From: Skermanella mucosa
Lineage (GTDB): Bacteria > Pseudomonadota > Alphaproteobacteria > Azospirillales > Azospirillaceae
Length of the DNA: 64,000 nt
NCBI RefSeq assembly: GCF_016765655.2
Contig: NZ_CP086106.1
Span: forward strand, 2,414,501 to 2,478,500
Reading direction: 5' to 3'
Position numbers and translations under genes: made by a program. Shown here one piece after another: positions 22,701 to 31,412 of this stretch; within the stretch, counting starts at the first letter, position 1; the number at the start of each line of letters is the position of its first letter. The notes beneath the pieces are model-generated. The model had not been told where the DNA came from and made no database searches. It worked only from the letters and a program-made list of their open reading frames with translations.

Positions 22701-23518
22701 CCGATCTGGACGAACCCGACGACGTGAACCCCCTGGCCGCCCGCGTCCGGGCCGACGCCGCGGCGCTGGTGGAGGCCGGCGTCGATCCCGCTGCTGCCCG
22801 GCGCCGGGCCGGCCACCGGGTCTTCGGCTCCAAGCCGGGAGCCTATGGCGCCGGCCTTCAGGCCCTGATCGACGAGCGCGGCTGGGAAACCGAGAAGGAC
22901 CTCGCCGAGGCCTATCTCGCCTGGGGCGGCTACGCCTATGGCGGCGGGGTGGACGGAGCGCCGGAACGGGTCCTGTTCGAAACCCGGCTCGGCTCCGTCC
23001 AGGCCGTCCTGCACAACCAGGACAACCGGGAGCACGATTTGCTGGACAGCGACGACTATTACCAGTTCGAAGGCGGAATGAGCGTCGCCGTGCGGACCCT
23101 GTCGGGCCGGGCACCGACCGTCTACCACAACGACCACTCTCGCCCGGAAAGCCCCCGCGTCCGGACCCTGGAGGAGGAGATCGCCCGCGTCGTCCGCGGC
23201 CGGGTGGTCAATCCCAAATGGATCGCCGGGGTCATGCGCCACGGCTACAAGGGTGCCTTCGAGCTGGCCGCCACCGTCGATTACCTCTTCGCCTTCGCCG
23301 CGACCGCGCGGTGCGTCCGGGACCACCATTTCGACGCGGTGTTCGACGCCTATGTGGCCGACGCCCAGGTCCGCGACTTCATGGCCGGGGCCAACCCCGC
23401 CGCACTGCGCGAGATGGCGGAGCGGCTGGCCGAGGCGCAGGATCGCGGCTTGTGGCGCCCGAAGTCCAATGCCGCCTACGATACGCTGAAGAATCTGAGC
23501 CGGGGAGAGACGCCATGA
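19778..23518 (+). CDS. cobN: Cobaltochelatase large subunit CobN
   Basis: 1246 residues, normal length for the ATP-dependent late cobaltochelatase subunit that binds hydrogenobyrinate a,c-diamide. Conserved blocks include [13 protein letters not shown] near residue 551, [17 protein letters not shown] [15 protein letters not shown], and DYYQFEGGM near residue 1093. The ATG at 19778 follows cobW by 6 bases and its stop overlaps the cobO start (ATGA). The AAA+ partners CobS and CobT are not in this window, so they must lie elsewhere or be replaced by chelatase subunits of another system. Confidence 0.97.
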   Translation: MHLLAAQPGTVSDGSEAVDLGQTAGDIVFLSAADTELACLASAHDRLGPGFPSLRLASLLQLGHNLSIDIHVERVVSKAKLVLVRLLGGERYWPYGIEQVADACRRGGIPLAVLPGDDQPDPDLARFSTLPGDAVHRLWQYCVQGGVENAAGLLRYAASLIGRGGDGWREPMPLMRAGIYWPGRDRPGLDDLRRAWTPGAPVAAILFYRALEQAANTAVTDALIDALRGAGVNALPIATTSLKEKVAAGIVADLLARAEPDVILNATSFAVSQPGAARSATPFDGSDCPVFQVVFSGGSEAAWRGGTTGLSARDIAMNVALPEVDGRLITRAVSFKAEARRHEATQSWVLSYRPVTDRVGFVAALAASWARLRRTPPAERRVAVIMANYPNRDGRLANGVGLDTPAGVARSLRTLAGAGYAVTGAPPDSAALMERIGAGVTNDLSALDRRTVSETLSLGAYRTFFAALPEAVRTAVTGRWGAAEEDPYVRDGRFLLPAIRFGNVAVAIQPARGYQIDPSKTYHDPDLVPPHAYLAFYAWVRRAFDAHAVVHFGKHGNLEWLPGKSLALSEECFPEVALGPVPHLYPFIVNDPGEGTQAKRRAAAVIIDHLTPPLTRAESYGPLRELEMLVDEYYEAAGVDPRRIAVLRERILELSAATGLDVDCGVSRDDEPQEALAKLDSHLCELKELQIRDGLHVFGEAPEGGLLTDLLVALTRLPRGKGEGRDASLIRALAADLELGFDPLDCAMAEPWTGPRPAALDTGGVWRSHGDTVERLEELARRLVAGDAVAEPEWTRAGIVLDYILSDLKPTVAACGAAELEGLLRGLDGRFVEPGPSGAPTRGRPEVLPTGRNFYSVDTRAVPTPAAWHLGWKSASRVVDRYLQENGDYPRTMALSAWGTANMRTGGDDIAQALALMGARPTWDTGTGRVTGFEIMPAGVLDRPRVDVTLRVSGFFRDAFPAQMDLVDSAARAIADLDEPDDVNPLAARVRADAAALVEAGVDPAAARRRAGHRVFGSKPGAYGAGLQALIDERGWETEKDLAEAYLAWGGYAYGGGVDGAPERVLFETRLGSVQAVLHNQDNREHDLLDSDDYYQFEGGMSVAVRTLSGRAPTVYHNDHSRPESPRVRTLEEEIARVVRGRVVNPKWIAGVMRHGYKGAFELAATVDYLFAFAATARCVRDHHFDAVFDAYVADAQVRDFMAGANPAALREMAERLAEAQDRGLWRPKSNAAYDTLKNLSRGETP

Positions 23519-24138
23519 AGACCGAAGGCATGACCGAGGAAGAGATCAACGCGCGGCACGCCGAGAAGATGGCCAAGAAGAAGGCCGCCCGCGATCGCAT
23601 GATCGCGACCAAGACCCTCGAGAAGGGGCTTCTGATCGTCCACACCGGGAAGGGCAAGGGCAAGTCCACCGCGGCCCTCGGCATGGTGATGCGGGGGATC
23701 GGCCACGGCTTCAAGGTCGGCATCGTGCAGTTCGTCAAGGGCAAGTGGGAAACCGGCGAGCGGGTCGTGCTGGAGCGCTTCGCCGACCAGGTCACCATCA
23801 ACACCATGGGCGAGGGCTTCACCTGGGAGACCCAGGACCGCCAGCGCGACATCGCCGCCGCCCGCGCCGCGTGGGACCAGGCGGTCAGCCTGATCCGCGA
23901 CCCGGCCTACAAGATGGTGCTGCTCGACGAGCTCAACATCGTGCTGCGCTACGACTACCTGCCGCTGGAGGAAGTAATCGAGGTCCTCCGCTCCAAGCCG
24001 GAGGACACCCATGTCATCGTGACCGGCCGCAACGCCAAGGACGAGCTGCTGGAGATCGCCGACCTCGTGACCGAGATGACCATGGTCAAGCACCCGTTCC
24101 GCGACGGCGTGAAGGCTCAGGCGGGCATCGAGTTTTGA
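23515..24138 (+). CDS. cobO: Cob(I)yrinic acid a,c-diamide adenosyltransferase
   Basis: A 207-residue CobO/BtuR/CobA-type ATP:corrinoid adenosyltransferase that adds the upper adenosyl ligand. The P-loop [14 protein letters not shown] lies near residues 43-56, followed by [11 protein letters not shown], and [13 protein letters not shown] near residue 140. A Lys/Glu-rich N-terminal helix precedes the core. ATG at 23515 overlaps the cobN stop; its own stop overlaps the TTG start of cobQ. Confidence 0.96.
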   Translation: MKTEGMTEEEINARHAEKMAKKKAARDRMIATKTLEKGLLIVHTGKGKGKSTAALGMVMRGIGHGFKVGIVQFVKGKWETGERVVLERFADQVTINTMGEGFTWETQDRQRDIAAARAAWDQAVSLIRDPAYKMVLLDELNIVLRYDYLPLEEVIEVLRSKPEDTHVIVTGRNAKDELLEIADLVTEMTMVKHPFRDGVKAQAGIEF

Positions 24139-25589
24139 CGCACGCAATCATGTTCATGGGCACCGGCTCCGACGTCGGCAAGTCCATGATCGTCGCCGGG
24201 CTGTGCCGCGCCTTCACGAACCGGGGCCTCCGGGTCAGGCCGTTCAAGCCGCAGAACATGTCCAACAACGCGGCCGTCACGGCGGACGGCGGCGAGATCG
24301 GCCGCGCCCAGGCGCTCCAGGCGCGGGCCTGCCGGGTGGCGCCGGTCACCGACATGAACCCGGTGCTGCTGAAGCCCCAGACCGACATCGGCGCCCAGGT
24401 GGTGGTCCAGGGCCGCGTGGTCGGCGCCATGAAGGCCCGCGAGTACCAGACCCGAAAGGGCGAGCTGATGCCCGCCGTGCTGGAAAGCTTCCATCGCCTG
24501 GGCCGGGACGCCGACCTGATCCTGGTGGAGGGGGCGGGGAGCGCTTCGGAAGTCAACCTGCGAGCCGGCGACATCGCCAACATGGGCTTCGCCGAGGCCG
24601 CCGACCTGCCCGTCGTCCTGATCGGCGACATCGAGCGCGGCGGCGTGATCGCAAGCATCGTCGGCACCTGCGCGGTGCTGCCGCCGGCCGAGCGGGCGCG
24701 GCTCAAGGCCTTCCTGATCAACAAGTTCCGCGGCGATGCCAGCCTGTTCGACGACGGCTTGCGGATCATCCACGAGCATACCGGCCTGTCCAGCCTCGGC
24801 GTGGTCCCCTGGTTCGCAGAGGCCGACCGGCTGCCGCCGGAGGACGCCCTGGCCCTGTCCTCGCGGCGATCAGCCGAAGGCCGCGCGATCCGGATCGCCG
24901 TGCCCCAGCTCTCCCGGATCGCCAATTTCGACGACCTCGACCCGCTGCGCGCGGAACCCGACGTCACGGTCGAGATGATCCCGCCGGGCCGGCCGCTGCC
25001 GGGCGACGCCGATCTCGTCATTCTGCCCGGGACCAAGGCGACCATCCCCGACTTGGAGTTCCTCCGCGCCCAGGGCTGGCACATCGACCTCGCCGCCCAT
25101 GTCCGCCGGGGCGGACACGTGCTCGGGATCTGCGGCGGCTTCCAGATGCTGGGCCGCCGCCTGGACGACCCTGCGGGCACCGAGGGCGCTCCCGGCGCCG
25201 TGGACGGCCTCGGCCTTCTCGATATCGAAACGATCCTGGACGGCCCCAAGACCCTGGTCGAGGTCACCGGCCGGCACCTCGCCAGCGGGGCGGAACTGCG
25301 CGGCTACGAGATGCATATCGGCCGGACCACAGGCCCCGCGCTGGACCTGCCCCTTCTCGACCTGTCCGGCCGCCCCGAGGGCGCCGTGTCTCCGGACGGC
25401 CGGATCGGCGGTTGTTACGTCCATGGAATGTTTTCGGCGGACGGGTTTCGCCACGCCTTCCTCTCCGCCATCCTCGACCGCGCCGAGAGCGGGCTGAACT
25501 ACGAGGACACCGTCGAGACCACCCTGGACGCGCTGGCCCGCCATCTGGAAACCCACCTGGACCTGGACGAGTTGTTCGCAATTTCGTAG
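24135..25589 (+). CDS. cobQ: Cobyric acid synthase
   Basis: 484 residues; amidates adenosylcobyrinic a,c-diamide at four side chains using glutamine. N-terminal P-loop domain GTGSDVGKS with KPQNMSNNA and [11 protein letters not shown]-terminal class I amidotransferase with the nucleophile Cys in [10 protein letters not shown] near residue 332 and a conserved [11 protein letters not shown] at 24135 overlaps the cobO stop (TTGA) and gives the usual [18 protein letters not shown]-terminus; ATG at 24150 is the alternative. The stop codon lies inside the left arm of a long inverted repeat. Confidence 0.95.
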   Translation: MTHAIMFMGTGSDVGKSMIVAGLCRAFTNRGLRVRPFKPQNMSNNAAVTADGGEIGRAQALQARACRVAPVTDMNPVLLKPQTDIGAQVVVQGRVVGAMKAREYQTRKGELMPAVLESFHRLGRDADLILVEGAGSASEVNLRAGDIANMGFAEAADLPVVLIGDIERGGVIASIVGTCAVLPPAERARLKAFLINKFRGDASLFDDGLRIIHEHTGLSSLGVVPWFAEADRLPPEDALALSSRRSAEGRAIRIAVPQLSRIANFDDLDPLRAEPDVTVEMIPPGRPLPGDADLVILPGTKATIPDLEFLRAQGWHIDLAAHVRRGGHVLGICGGFQMLGRRLDDPAGTEGAPGAVDGLGLLDIETILDGPKTLVEVTGRHLASGAELRGYEMHIGRTTGPALDLPLLDLSGRPEGAVSPDGRIGGCYVHGMFSADGFRHAFLSAILDRAESGLNYEDTVETTLDALARHLETHLDLDELFAIS

Positions 25590-25682
25590 GTCTGCCTTCG
25601 CCCGAAGGGCGAACGCCGACGGCATACCGGAACGTTGGCGCGCGGTGTCGGCGTTCGCCTGACGGCGAAGGCCGACCTACGA
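25584..25682. repeat. About 99-bp imperfect inverted repeat between convergent cobQ and cobD
   Basis: TCGTAGGTC at the left end pairs with GACCTACGA at the right end, and inside the arms GCCTTCGCC pairs with GGCGAAGGC and GGCGAACGCCGAC with GTCGGCGTTCGCC, with a few mismatches and a loop of about 20 bases. It resembles REP/palindromic intergenic elements of GC-rich proteobacteria and could also act as a two-way terminator. The copy number in the genome cannot be judged from one window. Confidence 0.8.
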
Positions 25683-25690
25683 AACCCGCC

Positions 25691-26665
25691 CTATAGCAGG
25701 AACGCCAGCGTCGCGATCAGCCCGGCCTGAAGGCCGCACGCGGCAGCCATGATGCGGAGCGCCCGGCGGATATCCTCGGAAGTCGCCTCCCGTCTGCCGC
25801 CTTCGCCCATCCAGGCATCGTCCACCACGACGGCCCCGTAGCGGCGCGGCCCCGCCAGCGCGAGGCCCAGCGCGCCGGCCATGGCGGCTTCCTGCCAGCC
25901 GGCGTTGGGCGACTTGTGCTTGCCGGCGTCGCGCAGCATGGTCTTCCAGGCCGCATGAGCGCGACGCAGCCGCTTGCCCCGCAGGGCGACGGCGCTGCCC
26001 AGAATGATGAACAGGCCGGCCAGCCGCGCCGGCATCAGGTTTACCAGATCGTCCAGCCGCGCCGCCGCCCAGCCGAAGGCTTGATGGCGCGGGGTCCGGT
26101 GGCCGATCATGCTGTCCGCCGTGTTGATCGCCTTGTAGGCTACCAGCCCGGGAAACCCCAGCACCGCGAACCAGAAGACCGGCGCCACGATGCCGTCGGA
26201 GAAGTTCTCCGAGCAGGACTCGATGGCCGCACGGCAGACGCCGTGCTCGTCCAGGCTCTCCGGGTCGCGCCCGACGATCATGGACACCGCCCGCCGCCCG
26301 CCCGCCAGCCCCCCGCCCTCCAGCGCCGATGCCACCGCCGCCACATGGGTGTAAAGGCTCCGCTGGGCGATCAGCGTGCTAGCCAGAAGGGCTTCCAGGA
26401 CCCAGCCGAAGGGCATGGCCTCGAAAGCCAGGCTGGCGAGCCAGGCCGGGCCGGCGGTCAGTGCCAGAAGCAGCAGTGCCGCCACGACACCCGCCAGCCG
26501 CCGCGCCGCCGGCTTCCAGCCATCGCGGTTGAGATTCCGGTCCAGCAGGCCGACCAGCCGGCCGAACAGGACGACGGGATGGGGCAGGCGGGCATAGATC
26601 CAGGCCGGCTCGCCGAACGCCGCATCGATCCCCAGGGCCAGCAGGAGGACGGCGTCCTGGTTCAT
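25691..26665 (-). CDS. cobD: Adenosylcobinamide-phosphate synthase (CbiB/CobD)
   Basis: A 324-residue membrane protein that joins the aminopropanol arm to cobyric acid. The start LGIDAAFGEPAWIYARLPHP and the blocks SCSENFSDGIVAPVFWF and GDPESLDE-like VGRDPESLDEHGV are characteristic, with several hydrophobic helices throughout. Its ATG at 26665 overlaps the cobB stop by 4 bases. It ends 8 bases from the long inverted repeat. Named cobD after the Pseudomonas/alphaproteobacterial scheme; it is CbiB in Salmonella. Confidence 0.94.
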   Translation of the reverse strand: MNQDAVLLLALGIDAAFGEPAWIYARLPHPVVLFGRLVGLLDRNLNRDGWKPAARRLAGVVAALLLLALTAGPAWLASLAFEAMPFGWVLEALLASTLIAQRSLYTHVAAVASALEGGGLAGGRRAVSMIVGRDPESLDEHGVCRAAIESCSENFSDGIVAPVFWFAVLGFPGLVAYKAINTADSMIGHRTPRHQAFGWAAARLDDLVNLMPARLAGLFIILGSAVALRGKRLRRAHAAWKTMLRDAGKHKSPNAGWQEAAMAGALGLALAGPRRYGAVVVDDAWMGEGGRREATSEDIRRALRIMAAACGLQAGLIATLAFLL

Positions 26666-27963
26666 TCCCGGACGTCCACCACATGGAGGAACGACCCCAT
26701 CACCGTGCCGCGCCGGGCGCCCATGCCGCCCAGCTTGTCGCCCCGCGCGTCGCGGACCCTGAACAGCGGCGGGTCGGCCTCCTCCGCCGTGATGCTGGCA
26801 TAGTGGAACTCGTGCCCGCGCAGCACCGTACCGGCGGAGCCGAACGGCGTCGCCGAAACCGCCACGGCTTCGCGGTAGCCCAGGTGCAGCCGGCGCTTGG
26901 CGAAGGACGTCTCAAGCGGCAGCAGCCCGGCCATCGCGTGCCGGACTCCGTCGCCGTCCTCCAACGCCCTACCCAGCACCATGTAGCCGCCGCATTCCCC
27001 ATAGACGACGGCCCCGCGCTCTGCGGCTGCCCTGGTGCCGCCCAGGAACCGCGCGGCCCCGGCGAGCCGCCCGGCATGAAGTTCCGGATAGCCGCCGGGC
27101 AGGAAGACCGCGTCGGCCCGACTGTCCGGCGCCTCGTCCGCCAGGGGAGAGAACGGCATCAGCTCGGCGCCCTGACCGGCCCAGGACGCCAGCAGATGGG
27201 GATAGGCGAAGACGAAGGCCTCGTCGCGGGCGACGGCGATACGCTGCCCAAGCGGCGGCAGCGGCGCACCCCCTGCCTCCGCCGGGAACGCCGCCGGTCG
27301 CGCCAGCCGGCGCAGGGCCGCGGTATCCACATGCCGGGCCACGGCATCCGCCGCCCGGTCCAGGAAGGCGTCCAGCCCCGCATGCTCCCCGGCAGGCACC
27401 AGCCCCAGGTGGCGGTCGGGCAGCTCCAGCGCCTCCAGCTTGGGCAGGGCGCCCAGCACGGGGATTCCGAGCGGTTCCAGGGCGGCCCTCAGCAGGGCCT
27501 CGTGCCGGGTGCTGCCGACCCGGTTCAGGATCACTCCCGAGACCGTCACGTCCCGCCGGAAGCTGGCGAAGCCATGGACCAACGCCGCGACCGACTGTGC
27601 CTGGGACTTGGCGTCCACCACCAGCACGACCGGCCATCCCGCGAGCGCCGCCAGGTCCGCGGTCGAGCCGGAGCCGTCCGCCGCTCCGTCGTAAAGGCCC
27701 ATCACACCCTCGACCACCAGCAGCTCCGCGTCGGCCTCCGCCAGCCGCGCCAGCGTGGCCGGGCTCATCGCCCAGGGGTCCAGGTTCAGGCAGGGCCTGC
27801 AGCTGGCCGCCGCGTGGAACAGGGGGTCGATATAATCCGGCCCGACCTTCCGCGACTCCACCGCCACGCCGGACCGGCTGAAATGCCTCAGCAGCGCCAG
27901 GACCGTGACGGTCTTGCCGCTGCCCGAGGCGGGAGCCGCCAGCACGAGCCCCGGTGCCGCCAC
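26662..27963 (-). CDS. cobB: Hydrogenobyrinic/cobyrinic acid a,c-diamide synthase
   Basis: 433 residues. The N-terminal ATP-binding domain has APASGSGKTVTV, KVGPDYIDP and LDPWAMS; the C-terminal glutamine amidotransferase domain has GECGGYMVLGRAL (nucleophile Cys near residue 323) and GHEFHY. It amidates the a and c side chains. GTG at 27963 lies 4 bases after the cobA stop. Substrate (metal-free or cobalt form) decides the CobB versus CbiA name and cannot be read from sequence; the presence of CobN favours the metal-free form. Confidence 0.94.
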   Translation of the reverse strand: MAAPGLVLAAPASGSGKTVTVLALLRHFSRSGVAVESRKVGPDYIDPLFHAAASCRPCLNLDPWAMSPATLARLAEADAELLVVEGVMGLYDGAADGSGSTADLAALAGWPVVLVVDAKSQAQSVAALVHGFASFRRDVTVSGVILNRVGSTRHEALLRAALEPLGIPVLGALPKLEALELPDRHLGLVPAGEHAGLDAFLDRAADAVARHVDTAALRRLARPAAFPAEAGGAPLPPLGQRIAVARDEAFVFAYPHLLASWAGQGAELMPFSPLADEAPDSRADAVFLPGGYPELHAGRLAGAARFLGGTRAAAERGAVVYGECGGYMVLGRALEDGDGVRHAMAGLLPLETSFAKRRLHLGYREAVAVSATPFGSAGTVLRGHEFHYASITAEEADPPLFRVRDARGDKLGGMGARRGTVMGSFLHVVDVRE

Positions 27964-27967
27964 GGCC

Positions 27968-28792
27968 TCAGCCAGCCACGCCGCTGGTGGTCAGGATGCG
28001 GCCGGACAGGGCGCCCAGCCAGTCCAGCGCCGGCCGGAGCAGCACCACGTCCCCGACCACCACCATGGCCGGCGGCTCGATGCCGTGCTCCGCCACGTCC
28101 GATGCCGCGCGCTCCAGCGTCGTCTCCAGCACATGCTGGTTCGGCAGGGTCGCGTTGGTCACGATCGCGACCGCCTGGTCGCGCGGGCGCCCGGCCTCCA
28201 TGAAGCGGTCCGCGATTAGGGCAAGGTGCTTCAGCGCCATGTACATGATGATCACCGGCGAGCCGCGCGCCACGGCGGTCCAGTCGATCGTGTCCGGCAC
28301 CAGCCCGGAGGCGCTGTGCCCGGTCATGAAGGTCACGGCATGGTTCCGGTCGCGGTGGGTCACGGGGATGCCGGCATAGGCCAGGCCGCCGATCCCGGCG
28401 GTGATGCCGGGGATCACGCGGAACGGCACCTTGTGCTCGACCAGCATCAGCGCTTCCTCGCCGCCGCGCCCGAACACGAAGGGATCGCCGCCCTTCAGGC
28501 GCAGCACGCGCAGGCCCTGCCGCGCCAGTTCGACCAGCCGGCGGGAGATGTCGGGCTGCTTGGGCGACGGCCGGCCGCCGCGCTTGCCGGCGAACTCCAG
28601 TCGGCTTTCGGGCTGCGCCATGCCCAGGATGTCCGGCCCGACCAGCGCGTCATAGACGATCACGTCGGCGTGGCGCAGCGCGTGCCAGGCATGGAGGGTG
28701 AGCAGGCCGGGGTCTCCCGGGCCGGCGCCCGCGAGCCAGACCCAGCCGGGTTCGAACTCGGGGAAGGGGAGGGGTGAGGATGAGGGGATCAT
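27968..28792 (-). CDS. cobA: Uroporphyrinogen-III C-methyltransferase
   Basis: 274 residues; makes precorrin-2 from uroporphyrinogen III with two SAM molecules. The SAM/tetrapyrrole methyltransferase signatures GAGPGDPGLLTLHAWHALR, VIVYDALV and LKGGDPFVFGRGGEEAL are intact. There is no CysG-type siroheme extension, and none of the family's usual length is missing. ATG 28792 is preferred; GTG at 28801 is in frame. No clear ribosome site is visible. It heads a cobA-cobB-cobD operon and is divergent from the cbiD-cobK fusion with only about 35 bases between start codons. Confidence 0.95.
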   Translation of the reverse strand: MIPSSSPLPFPEFEPGWVWLAGAGPGDPGLLTLHAWHALRHADVIVYDALVGPDILGMAQPESRLEFAGKRGGRPSPKQPDISRRLVELARQGLRVLRLKGGDPFVFGRGGEEALMLVEHKVPFRVIPGITAGIGGLAYAGIPVTHRDRNHAVTFMTGHSASGLVPDTIDWTAVARGSPVIIMYMALKHLALIADRFMEAGRPRDQAVAIVTNATLPNQHVLETTLERAASDVAEHGIEPPAMVVVGDVVLLRPALDWLGALSGRILTTSGVAG

Positions 28793-28820
28793 TGCCGCCA
28801 CTTTACACCGCGTCTATAAG
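28792..28820 (+). promoter_or_regulatory. Promoter of cbiD-cobK giving a probable leaderless mRNA
   Basis: TTGCCG (28792-28797), a 17-base spacer and TATAAG (28815-28820) match the sigma-70 consensus at 4/6 and 5/6. The predicted transcription start, about 7 bases on, coincides with the ATG at 28828, and no ribosome site lies in front of that ATG. Confidence 0.55.
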
Positions 28821-28827
28821 CCACGCC

Positions 28828-30696
28828 ATGACCGACAAACCGGAAGACGTCCCCGATCGTCCCCTGCGCCGTGGCTGGACGACCGGAGCCTGCGCCACCG
28901 CCGCCACCCGCGCGGCCTACGCGGCGCTGCTCACCGGCGAGTTCCCGGACCCCGTGACGATCCGCCTGCCGGGCGGGGAAACACCCGCCTTCGCCCTGGC
29001 CTGGGAGGCGCTTGGCCCCGATCGCTGCGCCGCCGGCGTGGTCAAGGACGCCGGCGACGATCCCGACGTGACTCACGGCGCCCTGGTGATCGCGACCGTC
29101 GGCCGCGGCGCTCCGGGAACCGGCGTCACGTTCCGGGCCGGCGAGGGCGTCGGGACCGTCACCAAGGAGGGATTGCCGATCCCGCCCGGCGAGCCGGCGA
29201 TCAACCCCGTTCCCCGCCGCATGATGTCGGAGGCGGTGGCCGAGCTGGCGGCGGCCCATGGCGACGCGGGCGACGTGGTGATCGAGGTCTCGATTCCAGG
29301 CGGTGCCGAGATCGCGCTCAAGACCTGGAACCCCCGCCTCGGCATCGTCGGCGGGCTGTCGATCCTGGGCACCACCGGCATCGTGGTGCCGTTCTCCTGC
29401 TCGGCCTGGATCCACTCCATACACCGTGGGATCGACGTGGCGCGGGCCAACGGGATCGACCATGTCGCAGGCTCGACCGGCTCCACCTCCGAACAGGCGG
29501 TCCAGCGGCTCCACGGGCTGTCCGATCTGGCGCTGCTCGACATGGGGGATTTCGCCGGCGGAATGCTGAAGTATCTGCGCCGTCATCCCGTGCCGCGCTT
29601 GACAATCGCGGGCGGTTTCGGCAAGTTGTCTAAAATGGCCCAGGGTTTCCTGGACCTCCATTCGGGCCGCAGTCAGGTCGATTTCAACTGGCTTGCCGAC
29701 CGAATGGCCGAACTGGGCGCCTCGCCCGACGAAATCGAACGCACCCGACATTCCAACACCGCGAACCAAGTGCTGACCCGTGCGGTCGCCGCCGGCCTTC
29801 CGCTTGCCGACCTCGTGGCGGACCGGGCGCGGGCGGTGGCGCTGGACACGCTGCGCGGATGCGGCACCGACGTGGAGGTCCTCGTGTTCGACCGCAAGGG
29901 CGCGCTGGAAGGGTGCGCCGGCTTCGCCTCTACCCCTCCCGGCAAAGTGCTGATCCTCGGCGGCACGACGGAGGCGGCGGAACTGGCCCGCGGCCTGGAG
30001 GGCATGCCGGTGGTCACCTCCCTGGCCGGCCGTACCCGCGCGCCGGCCGCCCTGCCGGGAGAAGTCCGCATCGGCGGATTCGGCGGTGCCGAGGGACTGG
30101 CCGCCTATCTGAGGGACAATGCGGTCGCCGCCGTCATCGACGCCACACACCCCTTCGCCGCCACGATCTCCCGCAATGCGGAGGAGGCCTGTCGGCAGGC
30201 CGGCGTGCCCCGCCTGGCGCTGGTGCGGCCGGAATGGGTGGCCGGACCCGGCGACCGCTGGATCGAGGTGGACGACATGGAAGCCGCCGTGGCGGCGGTG
30301 CCGAGCGGTGCCCGCGCGTTCCTGACCGTCGGCCGCCAGGAACTCGGCCCTTTCGCATCCCGCGACGACGCCTGGTTCCTGGCGCGGGTGATCGACCCGC
30401 AGGAACCGCCGAGCCCCAACATAGTCCTGGTGACAGGGCGCGGTCCCTTCGACCTGGATGCCGAACGGACCTTGCTGGCCGACCACGGCATCACCGTCGT
30501 GGTCGCCAAGAACAGCGGCGGCGGTGCCAGTCAGCCGAAGCTTACCGCCGCGCGGGAGTTGGGAATTCCGGTCATCATGGTCCGCCGTCCCGCGCCGCCG
30601 GCCGGACCCCGCGCCGGCACCGCGGAGGAAGCGCTGGAGTGGCTTCACCGGACCTTGCGCTCGGGCCGCAGCACATGGACATGCTCCGGGTCGTAG
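28828..30696 (+). CDS. cbiD-cobK: Fusion of CbiD (precorrin-5B C1-methyltransferase type) and CobK/CbiJ (precorrin-6A reductase)
   Basis: A single 622-residue reading frame. Residues 1 to about 368 are CbiD ([58 protein letters not shown]). Residues about 372-622 are CobK/CbiJ ([56 protein letters not shown]). The linker is only a few residues. CbiD donates the C1 methyl in the oxygen-independent route, replacing CobF; CobK reduces the product of C11 methylation and deacylation. Upstream in-frame starts at 28774 and 28780 overlap cobA. The last 17 codons overlap the 3' end of cobM on the other strand. Confidence 0.93.
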   Translation: MTDKPEDVPDRPLRRGWTTGACATAATRAAYAALLTGEFPDPVTIRLPGGETPAFALAWEALGPDRCAAGVVKDAGDDPDVTHGALVIATVGRGAPGTGVTFRAGEGVGTVTKEGLPIPPGEPAINPVPRRMMSEAVAELAAAHGDAGDVVIEVSIPGGAEIALKTWNPRLGIVGGLSILGTTGIVVPFSCSAWIHSIHRGIDVARANGIDHVAGSTGSTSEQAVQRLHGLSDLALLDMGDFAGGMLKYLRRHPVPRLTIAGGFGKLSKMAQGFLDLHSGRSQVDFNWLADRMAELGASPDEIERTRHSNTANQVLTRAVAAGLPLADLVADRARAVALDTLRGCGTDVEVLVFDRKGALEGCAGFASTPPGKVLILGGTTEAAELARGLEGMPVVTSLAGRTRAPAALPGEVRIGGFGGAEGLAAYLRDNAVAAVIDATHPFAATISRNAEEACRQAGVPRLALVRPEWVAGPGDRWIEVDDMEAAVAAVPSGARAFLTVGRQELGPFASRDDAWFLARVIDPQEPPSPNIVLVTGRGPFDLDAERTLLADHGITVVVAKNSGGGASQPKLTAARELGIPVIMVRRPAPPAGPRAGTAEEALEWLHRTLRSGRSTWTCSGS

Positions 30697-31412
30697 AGCG
30701 CGCTGTCGCGGAAATCCTCCGCCGCCAGGACTCGGCCGACGATCACCAGCGCGGTGCGGGTGATCTTCGCCTCACGCACCTTCTCCCGGATGTCGGCCAG
30801 CGTGCCGCGGATCACCTGCTCGTCGGGCCAGGTCGCCCGATAGACCACCGCGACCGGGCAATCGGCGCCGTAGTGGGGCGACAGCTCCTCGACGATCCTG
30901 GTCATGTTGCGGATCGACAGATGGATCGCCAGGGTTCCGCCCGACCGTCCCAGGATATCGAGCGTCTCCGCGTTCGGCATCGGCGAGGACTTCATGGCCG
31001 TGCGGGTCAGGATGACGGTCTGCGAAACCTCCGGCAGCGTCAGCTCGGTCCGCAGCAGGGCGGCGGCCGCCGCATAGGCCGGCACCCCCGGCGTGATGTC
31101 GTAGGGGATGCCCAGCGCGTCCAGGCGGCGGATCTGCTCGCCGATCGCTCCGTAGAGGGAGGGATCGCCGGAATGGACCCGCGCCACGTCCTTGCCGTCC
31201 GCATGGGCGGCTTCGATCTCGGCCAGGATGTCGTCCAGCGTCAGGGGAGCGGTGTCCACGACCCGGGCGCCCTCCGGCGCATAGGCCACCACTTCGGGAG
31301 GCACCAGCGACCCGGCATAGAGACAGACCGGGCAGCGGGCGATCAGGTCGCGCCCGCGGATCGTGATCAGGTCGGGGGCGCCGGGGCCCGCGCCGATGAA
31401 GTGAACCGTCAT
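30645..31412 (-). CDS. cobM: Precorrin-4 C11-methyltransferase
   Basis: 255 residues, SAM-dependent corrin methyltransferase (CbiF/CobM). Signatures: [45 protein letters not shown] and the [12 protein letters not shown] block. Its start overlaps the stop of the cbiG-cobJ gene (ATGA) and it is the last gene of the riboswitch-2 operon. Its stop lies within the 3' end of the convergent cbiD-cobK gene, an overlap of 52 bases. Confidence 0.95.
   Translation of the reverse strand: MTVHFIGAGPGAPDLITIRGRDLIARCPVCLYAGSLVPPEVVAYAPEGARVVDTAPLTLDDILAEIEAAHADGKDVARVHSGDPSLYGAIGEQIRRLDALGIPYDITPGVPAYAAAAALLRTELTLPEVSQTVILTRTAMKSSPMPNAETLDILGRSGGTLAIHLSIRNMTRIVEELSPHYGADCPVAVVYRATWPDEQVIRGTLADIREKVREAKITRTALVIVGRVLAAEDFRDSALYDPEHVHVLRPERKVR

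Noticed and set aside
27978..28801. CysG-type siroheme synthase instead of CobA
   Set aside because: The protein lacks the precorrin-2 dehydrogenase/ferrochelatase part; only the methyltransferase domain is present.
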